Source: Melanocharis versteri (Eukaryota > Chordata > Aves > Passeriformes > Melanocharitidae). From it: a stretch of DNA of 64,000 nt. The position numbers and the translations under genes were made by a program. The number at the start of each line of letters is the position of its first letter. Positions within the stretch are counted from its first letter, which is position 1. Location of the stretch: the NCBI GenBank assembly GCA_013397845.1, contig VZTG01002131.1, positions 540,833 through 604,832 on the forward strand. The letters are read 5' to 3'. The notes under the pieces are model-generated. The model was not told the DNA's origin and did no database searches. It saw nothing but the letters and a program-made list of their open reading frames with translations. This document shows positions 46,450 through 57,008 of this stretch, in pieces.

Positions 46450-49250
46450 GTGACAGTGCAGTATTTAAACAATTCATAGGCCAGGAATCTTCCTTGGAGG
46501 AATGAGGCAGTGCAGGAGCTGGAGAGTCATCAAACAAAAGTCTGAAAAGAGGGAAAGGTTCTATCTTGAAAATCATTTTGTTTGCATATTATTCATTGAA
46601 ATTGTCTTTCTCACAGTGGTTTCAATCTGTTTTAAGGGAAATAATTAAAACGATACAGATCCTATTTATTGATGCTAGTGGGAACAGGAGACAGTGCAGC
46701 TGAAACTATTAGAAGTTGCCCAAAAGAAATTTAAGGCTCTGGACTGACGGTACACTGGAAACAAACCTATTTTTGGAAGGGTTCTAAAGGCACCAGAGAC
46801 TTTACCCATCTACTTCCCTGTAAAGGTAGATAACAGTGTTATATTTCCTCTGATCTGCTGTAAACTTTTGCTACCCTGCACGTGGAGGAAACACAAACAA
46901 ATATTCAAGATCTTACTGAGCATAATTTCTTTGTTTCTCTTCTTGGACATGAACAAATCCAGTACCCACAAAGCTGCAGAGCTGAACCTCAAATTTTTCT
47001 GTAAAACTGCATTTTATAATGCTCTGGCACAGATGTTTTGGATCCTGTAAATTCCCTTGACTCGCCTATTAAGCTTTGCCTTTGGTTTTGAAGGTGATTC
47101 AGAAAAAACCATGGTCTTTATTTCTCTGTAAGATGGAATTTCAGTTCAGCTTCTTTTACCAAAATTATCCATAAACCACTACAGATCTAAGTAAAAGAGG
47201 TGAAAATTACAGCTGTTTAGAGGATGGATATGGGGCATTTTACGCGCAGTCTGAAAACTATTTGCATAATATTTTGAAATGCAGTTTGGTGAGATAAGGC
47301 ACTTTGTTATGAATAAACCAGCCTGAGGAATGTGAGACTGCAAGTGCTGTCTGTGCAAAAATGGCCAGTGCAAAGGACAGGAATTCTGATCCTTAGGGAA
47401 ACTATCTGGGTTTGATCCCAGAGCAGGCTTTTTCTCTCCATACTCTCAATGTTTAGTGCAAGAGACAAGGGATGAAAATTCCAGAAATGCAATTATTACT
47501 TTGGAACAAAGTAAAGCTGTAAAGTCTGGGTAAAACTAAAACTGGTTCAGAAAATTTAAAAGAGGTGGTGCCTTTAAGTAATAGAAGCTTAAGGTTCTGG
47601 ATCTGAGGACAATTTATCTTCAGACATAGAGATGAGTTCTTCAGAAACAGTCAGTATTCAGGAACTTTTTAAAGCTATTAGAACATTTCATCTGACATCT
47701 TGTCAGAAACTGATTACTTTTAGCGCTGTCCACAGTAACACCTTTTACAGCCAAATACTTCAGAGACACATAAAGAAAATCTTAAAAGAAAGCAGAACTG
47801 ACTGGGCAGGGCTCAAATTTGGATGGTCTGTTGTTAAGCAAGGTTACTCCTAGTGTTTGTCCATCCAACCCCTAATTCTGAGAGCTTTTCCTGTGCAGAA
47901 CCATCCCATCCCTCTCTGTCTTCACGGGACGATGAGTGTCTGACTCGGTTGCTGCTTTTGCAGGAGCTAAAGTAAACACTGAATCTGGACTGTTTCAATG
48001 TATTATTCCCTAGCACAAACCCCTTCCATGATTGGTTATAATGTTTATTATAATGTTCTGCCTCTGGGTTCTAGAGGTGGGCCAAAGTGGGTGAATGGGA
48101 GTGGGAGGTGGAGAAGGATCTGCTGTTTATTGGCTGCTGTTGGTAAACTCACAATAATATTTTTTGTTTCATGAGGCCCAGGATGAGATCAGGGTGAGAG
48201 GTGGGATTTTCCTGAGCCTGCCTTCTCCACAGTTGCATGGGTATCCAAAGAGGAACCAATTTTATTTCAAATAGCCATAATTGCCATTCTGTGCCTGTGT
48301 GCCCTTCAGGGAGAGGACAACTACAAAGCCAAAGAAAGAGCTCAGCCTTTGCAGACTCTGTGGTGTCAGGAGGATAGGCACAGGCAGTTCATGTTGTGTT
48401 AATAATAATGAGGATGAATCTAACAGCAACACGCAGAAATTTTGCAAATGTAACATTGTGAAGATTTACAATTGCACCAGATATAATTCAGTATGAATTC
48501 TTTATATCCAGAGTGAGTTAGAGCATAAAGTGTTCATCCTGCTGAAGGTTTCAAAGCTTTGTGTAATAATTCTCCAGGAAAATAAATGATGCAAATGATT
48601 TTGCAGAAAAATGAAAAAAATTTCGTTTGGTGGAAGAGTCTTTTTTAGTGATTCTGGCTGAACTGCTCTGGAGGACTTTGTTAAGGTGTGATTCTTGGGG
48701 TGGGCTGCAGTGGCTGCCGTGTCCATTCCTGCAGATTGTTTCTGAAACCTCAGAGTAAAAAATGCAACCTGTGTGAATTCATTCAGAACAGCAGAATTCT
48801 GACTGGCAAGTGATGCCAGAGTCTGCATTTTGTAAGTTGGTTACTGTGATGTATTATGCCTTCTGTTGTTTCCAGTGCTTTTCTCTCTGGGTTTTTATTT
48901 TTTTATCTCAGTTAAGTAAATTTGATAAAATATACCATCATGTGACAATAAGAGAGCTAAACTGGAAAATATTTCCCAGTGCAGTATTGATAAATGCCTG
49001 GTGCAGTAATGGCAATATGTCATCAATCACCTGGGCTCCTGTTTGATGGCATCATATAACCTAATTCAGGATGAACGTCCTTTGCTTTAACCTTGGTGGT
49101 ATTTGCAGCTTACTCTGGAGGAAAGTAATAATCCTTCATTAACTGGTAGGTGTGAAACATTCTCTATCAAGAGGGTAGAGGAGGAGGCAAATGAAAATTG
49201 GTTTCAGAATGTGTCCTGAGTCAAAATCAGTCTCTTTCTGCAGACTCATA
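46450..49250. other. unique noncoding sequence
   Basis: About 2.8 kb without a recognisable gene. The minus frame 48502-48828 (108 codons) and plus frame 47632-47853 (73 codons) show no known domain. Confidence 0.5.
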
Positions 49251-49256
49251 AACTGC

Positions 49257-49276
49257 ATAAATTATTATTATTATAC
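49257..49276. repeat. short (ATT)n microsatellite
   Basis: About five ATT units near 49259-49275. Confidence 0.85.
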
Positions 49277-49399
49277 ATTTGGAAGGGTGGGTAAGTGAAT
49301 GAATCTTAGTGTTTTGCAGCTTTGCTCTGTTTCTCTTTGTTGCTCTTCTCCATCTGTATTCAAATGTACATATAAAAAATTCAAGGACACATCGAGTCT

Positions 49400-49725
49400 T
49401 TGATCCTGCTACAGCTTTAATTCTTAAGAGCCTATATAAGACTGTGCTTTACATTATGCATTAAGGTACTTGTAATTAGGAGCTTGTGGTAATGACCCAT
49501 TCTCAGGCAAAGTAGCGCTGTTCCTTGTTTTCCATTAACTGCATTGAGGGTTTATTTGCTGAAAATTGAGTTTAATTTGATTAGCAGGAATTGTGAAACA
49601 TTTGCAACACAAGGTATATTAGCATAGCACTTTGTTTGTAATGAGAGCCAAAAAGCAGTTAGGGGAAGAGCTAATTACTGAAGATTTTCCTTTTAATAAG
49701 GAAGGTCTAGCTAAATTTTAGTACT
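49400..49725. other. AT-rich stretch, candidate conserved noncoding element
   Basis: It contains TTATGCATTAAGG near 49455 (octamer-like), TTGTAATTAGG near 49470, TTTAATTTGATTAGCAGG near 49570 and GCTAATTACTG near 49669, with no simple repeats. It is one of the denser clusters of homeodomain/POU-type cores in the window. Conservation is untested. Confidence 0.25.
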
Positions 49726-51085
49726 CTGCTCTCAAAATCCCTTCAGCTTTAACTGGTGGCTAAAAGAAAAACAAAATGCTCTGCAAAAGTTCAGCAGATG
49801 TTTTCTGAAAGTCACCATTGGGAAAGGCCAATAATTTACTAAAGAAAGAATTCATTTAATCTGAAAATTTGGCAGCACCAGCAGGTTTTTTCCATATCTT
49901 TATTGATCTGATAGTGGCGGGTGTTTGCTACAGAGCAAAGATATTAATGGTGTTCAGGAGGGACCTCTCACCTCTGTTTTCCCCCAGCCAGGGTGGTTTG
50001 TTCTGAACCAAAAACGTTCTCTACTCACCCGTCTGGAAGCTCTTGGAAAGCCCATCCCAAAATCCCACGAAAAAACTACTGATTCTGAAAACTTCCTGAT
50101 TCTAATAACTTCCCGGGCAGGTTTTCCCCCTGATTTTAACTAAGGAGCAGTGGTTTTGTCCTGAGTGTTGAGTAACTTTCTGTCTGCCTGGGTTACCCAG
50201 AGTATTCAGGCTCCTCCTGCTCCGATGGAGGGATGAGGATTTCATTGTCACCAAGTTCCTCTCTGCCCATCTGTGAGTTCCGTGGAAGGAGCCATTGGCT
50301 TGTTCAGAATCTTGTGAAAATCTAGGTGGAACATATTTTCAATTAAATGAGAGTCAACAACCAGGTCCCAGGTCAGTAAAGGATACCTTAGTACCAGAGA
50401 TCATTTGAACAACTTTTATAAAGTTTAAATCAAATCACTTATTGATAAAATCAAATCAAATCCATGGGGTCCAGAAGGAAGATGCTGATAATTTGTTCAT
50501 GGATCAAAGTGTTTTATTCTTCATGTTTCCCTTCTCAAGAACAGGCACTCCTCTCTTCTGGAAATAACTTTCACTCTTCTACCCTTAATTCTTCTGTGCT
50601 TCTGTCATTTGCATAAGCTGGCAATCAGGAGGTAACTGTGTTCCTTAAATAGGGTTCTTATCATCCTGGAAGTGTTCCAAGGTAAAGTAGCCACTTCATT
50701 AAATACACAGTGGCCTTTCTTCTCCATGTCCTCTCTGCCTGCTCCAAACCAAACATTCCTGCTCAGCTGTGGTCTCTTTTTTATTCCTTTATGTTTAAGC
50801 TAATTCATTTTAGCTGTAGTGACTACAGCAAATAACCACATTTTTGTCAAAGGGGGATGCAGCTGAGGTGGCAGCCACCTTTAACCTGAAGCTGTGGATA
50901 TTTTTGCACATCCTGTGAACCCCCAGAAATGTTTGGAGCAGATGATGGCACTTTACCTGCCATCAGCTGCTGCACGGTGCTGGAAATCCAGGCCAAAACA
51001 TTTCCTGCTTTGCCAGGAATCCTGTTTGGTTTCTGCTCAAAACAAATGCAGGTTCTGAGAGCTGGTGCTCAGTTACTAAATTTAG
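49726..51085. other. unique noncoding sequence
   Basis: No gene or element recognised. The sequence around 50410-50460 repeats short AAATCAAATC strings but is not a regular array. Confidence 0.5.
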
Positions 51086-51440
51086 CCTGAAATTGTGGTT
51101 GATAGCAATTATTAACATAATTTTGTTAGTAACTAATTAGTTGTGCTAGGTAAGTTTTCCTAATAACAACTTGCTTTATATTTCTTTGTTTGGAATTTGG
51201 GCATTGTAGTAACATTCTCTCATTAACATTACCACTATACCCTTATTTCTTCTCTTTCTTTAGCAATGGTTACTTTGCTCAGCCTGCTGCCAGATTCCTT
51301 TTTGTCTTTTGCTTAATTATCCTGGTTTGACTGGATAGAAATTGCAATTACAGTTAGCCAAATATGAAAAACACATCTCCACTCATCTTCTAACTTTAGT
51401 ATTTGCTTGAAGTTTTGAACAAATTTAATCAGAGTTCATT
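51086..51440. other. AT-rich stretch, candidate conserved noncoding element
   Basis: Contains AGCAATTATTAACATAATTT near 51104, GTAACTAATTAGTTGTG near 51128 and TCATTAACATTACCAC near 51221, without simple repeats. Listed as a candidate only. Confidence 0.2.
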
Positions 51441-52082
51441 TGCACCTGCTTTGTGTTTGCTTTTCCCAAATACTCTGGCAGATGAGTTTATTGGTATTCA
51501 GTAGGCATGCTGGCATCAAGTTTTCAACAAATACTTCAGAATATTTGCAGAAAAAGAAATTTTAACTTTGATTATCCATAGAGGGCTGCTAATAACACTT
51601 ATTTTATGGTGAGGCAGAGGTATGTAACTGTATATTTACCCGAGACTGCTCACAAACAAAATCCAACTCAGCCAAAGAATTAATCACAGAACACATCGAG
51701 AGGTTTGTTTCAGCAACTCAATCAGGGAGCTTGCAGTGCTCCTCAACATCTCGCTGCTGCTTTTCTCTGCAACGCCCATCAAAAAAATTATGGGTTTAGA
51801 CTTATTTCATCACCCTCATGATGAAAGCACATCAACCCCACAGCTGAAGTGACAGCACAGTTCTGCCTTGATTATTGTTTGTCATTTGTGTATTTGCCCA
51901 CACAGGCTGTGGTCTGTACAGGTGAGCATCCTCTGCTACACAAAATGTAAGCAGAACAGGGCGAGAAGCGAATTAGGAGAGTTTGAGCTTGTGAATTCTT
52001 CTCTCTCTTTTCCTCCACCGTGAATTTTCCATTTACCAGCCGCTCTAAGGCTTCCCTCATGGTGGGAGAGAAGGGGCTGGAA
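51441..52082. other. unique noncoding sequence
   Basis: Nothing recognised up to the start of the GC-rich minisatellite. Confidence 0.5.
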
Positions 52083-52781
52083 GTGCCCGGGAGCGTTCCC
52101 CGGGTGTGGGCAGTGCCCAGGATTATTCCCCGGGTCCGGGTGCTGTGGGCAGTGCCCAGGAGCGTTCCCTGGGTCTGGGCAGTGCCCGGGAGCGTTCCCC
52201 GAGTCCGGGTGCCGTGGGCAGTGCCCAGGAGCGTTCCCCGGGTGTGGGCAGTGCCCAGGAGCGTTCCCCGGGTCCGGGTGCTCTGTGCAGTGCCCGGGAG
52301 CGTTCCCCGGGTGTGGGCAGTGCCCACGATTATTCCCCGGGTCCGGGTGCTGTGGGCCGTGCCCAGGAGCGTTCCCCGGGTGTGGNNNNNNNNNNNNNNN
52401 NNNNNNNNNNNNNNNNNNNNNNNNNNNNNNNNNNNNNNNNNNNNNNNNNNNNNNNNNNNNNNNNNNNNTGTGGGCAGTGCCCAGGATTATTCCCCGGGTC
52501 CGGGTGCTGTGGGCAGTGCCCAGCGCAGCCCTGGGTCCGGGTGCTGTGGGCAGTGCCCAGGAGCGTTCCCCGGGTCCGGGTGCTGTGGGCAGTGCCCAGG
52601 ATTATTCCCCGGGTCCGGGGGCTGTGGGCAGTGCCCAGGATTATTCCCCGGGTCCGGGTGCTGTGGGCAGTGCCCAGGATTATTCCCCGGGTCCGGGTGC
52701 CGTGGGCAATGCCCAGGATTATTCCCCGGGTCCGGGTGCCGTGGGCAGTGCCCAGCGCAGCCCTGGGCAGTGCCCAGCAGC
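52083..52781. repeat. GC-rich minisatellite, 30- and 39-base units, with gap
   Basis: Units share GCAGTGCCCAGG followed by AGCGTT or ATTATT and CCCCGGGT. In 39-base units this continues with CCGGGTGCTGTGG; in 30-base units it is shortened to GTGG. The steps 52218-52248 (30) and 52628-52667 (39) show both lengths. Both are multiples of three, so plus frames of 321 (52020-52985), 301 (52106-53011) and 245 codons (52285-53022) run through, along with minus frames. The predicted peptides are 10- or 13-residue repeats such as VLWAVPRIIPRVR. An 83-base gap interrupts the array. Confidence 0.95.
52386..52468. other. assembly gap (83 N) inside minisatellite
   Basis: All bases undetermined within the 30/39-base array; the array length in the real chromosome is not known. 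Confidence 0.98.
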
Positions 52782-53999
52782 CCTCCCTGCCCTCCCTGCC
52801 CCACGGAGGAGCCTTCCTGCTGCAGGCTCTTCAGCAGGGGTGCACACGCTCCCTTTGGGAAGCTGCAGGAACATCCCACGGGGCAGGAGATCAGCACAAC
52901 GCCCAGCGAGGAGTGGAATTACCGCCACTCCTCACTGTCACTGCAGCTCCCTTTTCAGCTCCATGCAGTGTTGTCTCGGCTCTAACAAACCAGTCCTCAG
53001 ACAGCAAGTGAGAAAAGCGTGAAGACTCCAGTGGCATCTGCCTTAGGAGAGTGATTTGTCCTGCTAGAGTTGTGCCAACTGGGCCTTTCTCTCTCTCTTC
53101 TGGGGGGTTTAGGAAACCAAAATACAGGATTTTAGTGTGTATTTGTTTCTCAGTCGTCTTGCCTCATGACTTGTGAAGAACTCTTGGTCTGTTACTTGCT
53201 GTAGTTTCCCTTTACTGTTATTTGTTATCCTTATGGGGGGTGGTTTTGCTGAAATTTGATATTTTCAGTGTCTTGGGTTTGGTTTTCCAGTCTTTTGGTT
53301 GCTGATGCTGCCACCATTCACACTGAAATGAATGTAAGTTTTCTTTTTTCCCAGGGTGTTTACAGACTACTCCAAATGTAGCCCAGCAGGATTCTGGTCT
53401 GAACTGAAATTAACTGTCATACATAGGATTTGTTTATCTCTTCACATCCTTCTGTCACAGATGTTTGTCCTTTGGCTTGTTCTTTTTTCTAATTATTTTT
53501 TGATTATATTTTGAAACACCTTCTGTCTAACCAATTTCTCCCCAAATCAAATAGTGCATTTCTTTCCCCTTCACCTACAGTGATTCCCCCAAACCGAATG
53601 TTATTTACTTCTGGTGGAAAGTGACCTTTATAGGAATCTGTTTCAGATAAGAGTTGCATTTTGATGCTATGCTGTTGCTTATTCTTCTTGAGTTATAAAT
53701 CCACACGTGCTGTGCTGTGTGTTGTTCCCAGTGATACACAATGTAGGGTGAGGACGGTACAGCTCATTTTCCATGTCCATGCCCCAAAACTTCTTTCTGG
53801 GGTCACCACTAAGTCACAGGTAGATGATTGAAAATTCAGAGCCATCCAAACAGAGCAACCCTGACCAAAACAATGTGACAGGCCACCAGCAGCTCCTAGA
53901 GCATGTAATTTCCTTATTTCCCAGCCAGTTTGGGGAAAGCAAATGCATGAAAATATATGAATTTCCCCAAATGACATCTCAGACAAGCATGGAAAGAAG
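52782..53999. other. noncoding sequence
   Basis: GC-rich to about 52950, then AT-rich and unique. No gene or element recognised. Confidence 0.5.
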
Positions 54000-54480
54000 C
54001 TGAAATTGGGCTGCTGGAGCTGTTTGCAGCCTCAGCTGGTGTGGGAGCAGGCTCTGCTGCCCCGTGCTAAGGGCAGTGCTGAGCACAGCTCGCTGTGCGT
54101 GCTGCTGAGCCTCACTGCTCCCCTGGGCAGTGTCAGGAGCCTGCCCAGCGGGGCACGGCTGCACACACGCTCCACAGGACACGCAGGCAGTGGCAAGCTG
54201 CAGATGCACCGGGGCAGGTGGGCAGGGCCAGTTTGGGGAAGAGGCCGGTGTAAAATGGGTTGTACAAGCTGTGTCCGCAGGTTTGCTGCTGCCGCACTCG
54301 CTCCTTCAGCCCGGGCTCTGGGCAGCCTCTCCTCCACGGCCAGGAGAGGTGAATGGGGGAAGACGGAACGCGTGGGGGAGAGAGCACAGGCACCTCTGCT
54401 CAGGAATTACGGCAGCTGGGTGACAACTCCTTGATATGCAAGTGCAACTGCTGCAGATGGTGGGAGCTCCGCCGACAAAA
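54000..54480. other. GC-rich patch with overlapping frames
   Basis: Plus frames 54006-54434 and 54130-54423 and minus frames 54032-54337, 54133-54393 and 54306-54500 are open over the same DNA. The patch has more CpG than its flanks but is small and shows no promoter-like layout. No domain is recognised in any frame. Confidence 0.4.
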
Positions 54481-54730
54481 AGGAGATAATGTGGCAGCAT
54501 TAAGCAGAAAGCTCATACAGGGCTGATGGCAGAGGAAAGCGCTTGGTTTGATTCTTCAGCTCTCCGCGCTGTTCGGAGCAGCGTGTAACTTTCCTGCTGG
54601 TGCAGGTGCTGTGCTGAGCTGCTGGAGCTGGTCCCCTCCTCACACACACCCAGTGATTCCAGGGCAGGGCTGCTGAACGAACCAGGAGCTCACTGGGGCT
54701 TCAGGACTGATGCTCGTGGTGGCCCATGTG
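54481..54730. other. noncoding sequence
   Basis: No feature recognised. Confidence 0.5.
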
Positions 54731-54770
54731 AAATCATTAAAATGTGAAATCATTAAAATGTAAAATCATT
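54731..54770. repeat. short tandem repeat, 16-base unit
   Basis: GAAATCATTAAAATGT is repeated about two and a half times, with the last copy reading TAAAATCATT. Confidence 0.85.
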
Positions 54771-56943
54771 CCTGCCTCCAGCTCAGCCACCAGCGGGGTC
54801 TCCTCTTGCTCTGCAGCTGGGATGCTCTTCTACCTGATTGCTCTCTAAGTTGGTTATGTGAAGTAAGCTGGGTTTGAGAGGAGAAAACAAACACATGTAG
54901 GGAAGGTGGTTGAGTCCTTTTGGGGATGGGGTGAGGAGGTGGCACCTTGAATAGTCTGTAGTTTTGGTTTAAATGGTGTTAAAAAAGTGAGAGGTTGAAT
55001 TCAAGCAGGTTTGTGTTTCAAGACAAATTAATATGTAATCATGGAATTGTTCAGGCAATCAAAGCTTATGCCCACAATATTTAAGTCACAATTACAATAG
55101 AAAAGTTTTCTGATAAGCACAATTAAGATAATTTCTTCTTCTGTCACTTCGTTCTTCTAAATTAACGTTTTTTTTCTCCATTTGCATTTGGAATTAAGTC
55201 TGTTAGCATCATTTAGATAGACATTATTTTGGTAATGATGAAAGTTTTCTGATTTTTTTTCATTCCTTTATTATAAGCCTTCTTATAAGTTATAAGTTTT
55301 CACTGGCAAATAACATGTGAAGAGTGAGAACAGGGGAATAATAGGGGAAGATACAGCTTCCTCCCTTTCCAACAACAGGATAATGGCTATCAGGGATCCT
55401 CTCCTTGAAAGGAGAAATGGAATATGGCTCTTCACAAGTAAGAATACAAAAAAAAAATCAATAGTACATGTTTTCTGCTAGTCAGACTTTCCTAGTATCC
55501 TTTCCAGTGGGGAAATTAAGGAAAATGTTTTAATTATTTTCAATTCTCTTTGCACAGAAAAACAACTGTGAAGAAAAATGTGAAGTGTTTCTCTGACAAT
55601 TGGTTTTCTGTAGTGTACACAGCAGTAAAAATAGCTTAATTGTGTAATACTTTCCAGGAAATACATCTTTCAAATCTCCTAGGTAGAGAGGGATGGGATT
55701 TTTTTTTTTTTCTAAACTAAAAAGCTGGAATTTGTATTAGGCTCTAAATGCAGACAGAATTCCAATTGAATCAGTTTCTTGCAGAAGTTTTATCCCGCAT
55801 TTCTCTATAGAAAATTCATATCACCAGAATGCAGAGGATACCTCACCTCTTGTACTATCCTTTGTTATGAATAGGGGTGGCCATTAATTTTGCCTCAGGT
55901 TTTTAATGTGAATTAAAGCCTAATTTTTGCTTTGGGTGTGTCTCAGGTGCTTGGCTGTACCCCTGTTACCTGTGACTTGTTGTCTCTTGCACATCATCAG
56001 CAGTGAGTTTCCCTTTAGAGTGGAATGGGAAAGTCTGCAGTCTCAAAGACCCAGGGGAGTAAAGGCAAATTCAGGGCTAAAATAGATGAGTATTAATTGA
56101 AAGCCTGTGTAGAGGCTTCTAACTTTGCTGCTTGGGTTGAACTCTGGATCAGTCACTCCAAATTGAACTTAGAATTGCAACATACGCTTTTTCCTTTTGA
56201 TTTTGGACTTGGGTGGAAAAATGGACTCCTTGCTTTCTTCACATGGATTCAAGACATTTGCATCTCTGCTTTTTGCAAACAGAGAACACAGATCTCAGAA
56301 ACTAAGACCAGAGATGATAATTGACTGCCTTGTATAACCTTTCCAGCTTGACTGGATCTCCTGCTTTTTTCTTGCTTGCTTTGATTTTAGCATCTCTGTC
56401 AGGGCCCTTACCAGACCTTCGGAAGATCCAATGCTATTGTATGAAGATCTTTTATAATAATTTCTTTCCTGGCTTTTGCTATAATTATCTAAGTTATAAT
56501 TTAGAGTTCCACAGTAGGCTGGGGGCCATTAGGTTTACAAAAAGAAATACCAGGTACAATTTCTCCTTGCTTACACAAAAACCTTGGTTTTTTTTTTTCT
56601 TCTGCAGCTGATTAGTTGTGTTGTATTGCATTGAACCTTCAGAAATCTCGAGGCTGGCACACACTGCAGAACTCCTTTTTTCTCTTTCCCTCTCATGCTG
56701 TAACTCTGAAAGTACTTTTCCAGTCACTATCCAGTGTGTCAGAGAACAAACCCAGTGATATTGCAGGGAATCCTGAAATACTGCTTGTGTATTCACAGCT
56801 GCCAGTTCACATCTGAGGAATTCACCTCTGATAAGTTAATATGAAAATTTAAAAAGGCTGGGGGGCCTCCATCATTGGCAAGAAATACTTCTACATTACT
56901 TCATTTGTTATAAGGATGTTACTGAGTCACAGGGTAATTGGTG
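54771..56943. other. unique noncoding sequence
   Basis: About 2.2 kb, AT-rich after 54950. Frames at 56097-56324, 56321-56611 (plus) and 56494-56796 (minus) have no recognisable domain. Runs of A (55450) and T (55698) are present. No element recognised. Confidence 0.5.
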
Positions 56944-57008
56944 TGAAAACAGCAACTTGTCTGAAAACGGCAACTTGTCTGAAAACAGCAACTTGTCTGA
57001 AAACAGCA
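56944..57008. repeat. tandem repeat, 18-base unit, about 3.5 copies
   Basis: TGAAAACAGCAACTTGTC starts at 56944, 56962 (one substitution), 56980 and 56998 (partial). The copies are nearly identical, so the array is young. Confidence 0.95.

Noticed and set aside
52020..53022. Plus frames of 245-321 codons
   Set aside because: They arise from 30- and 39-base repeat units and cross an 83-base gap; kept only as a curiosity under findings.
54000..54480. CpG-island promoter
   Set aside because: Patch is small, only modestly CpG-rich, and no transcript start or first exon can be seen.
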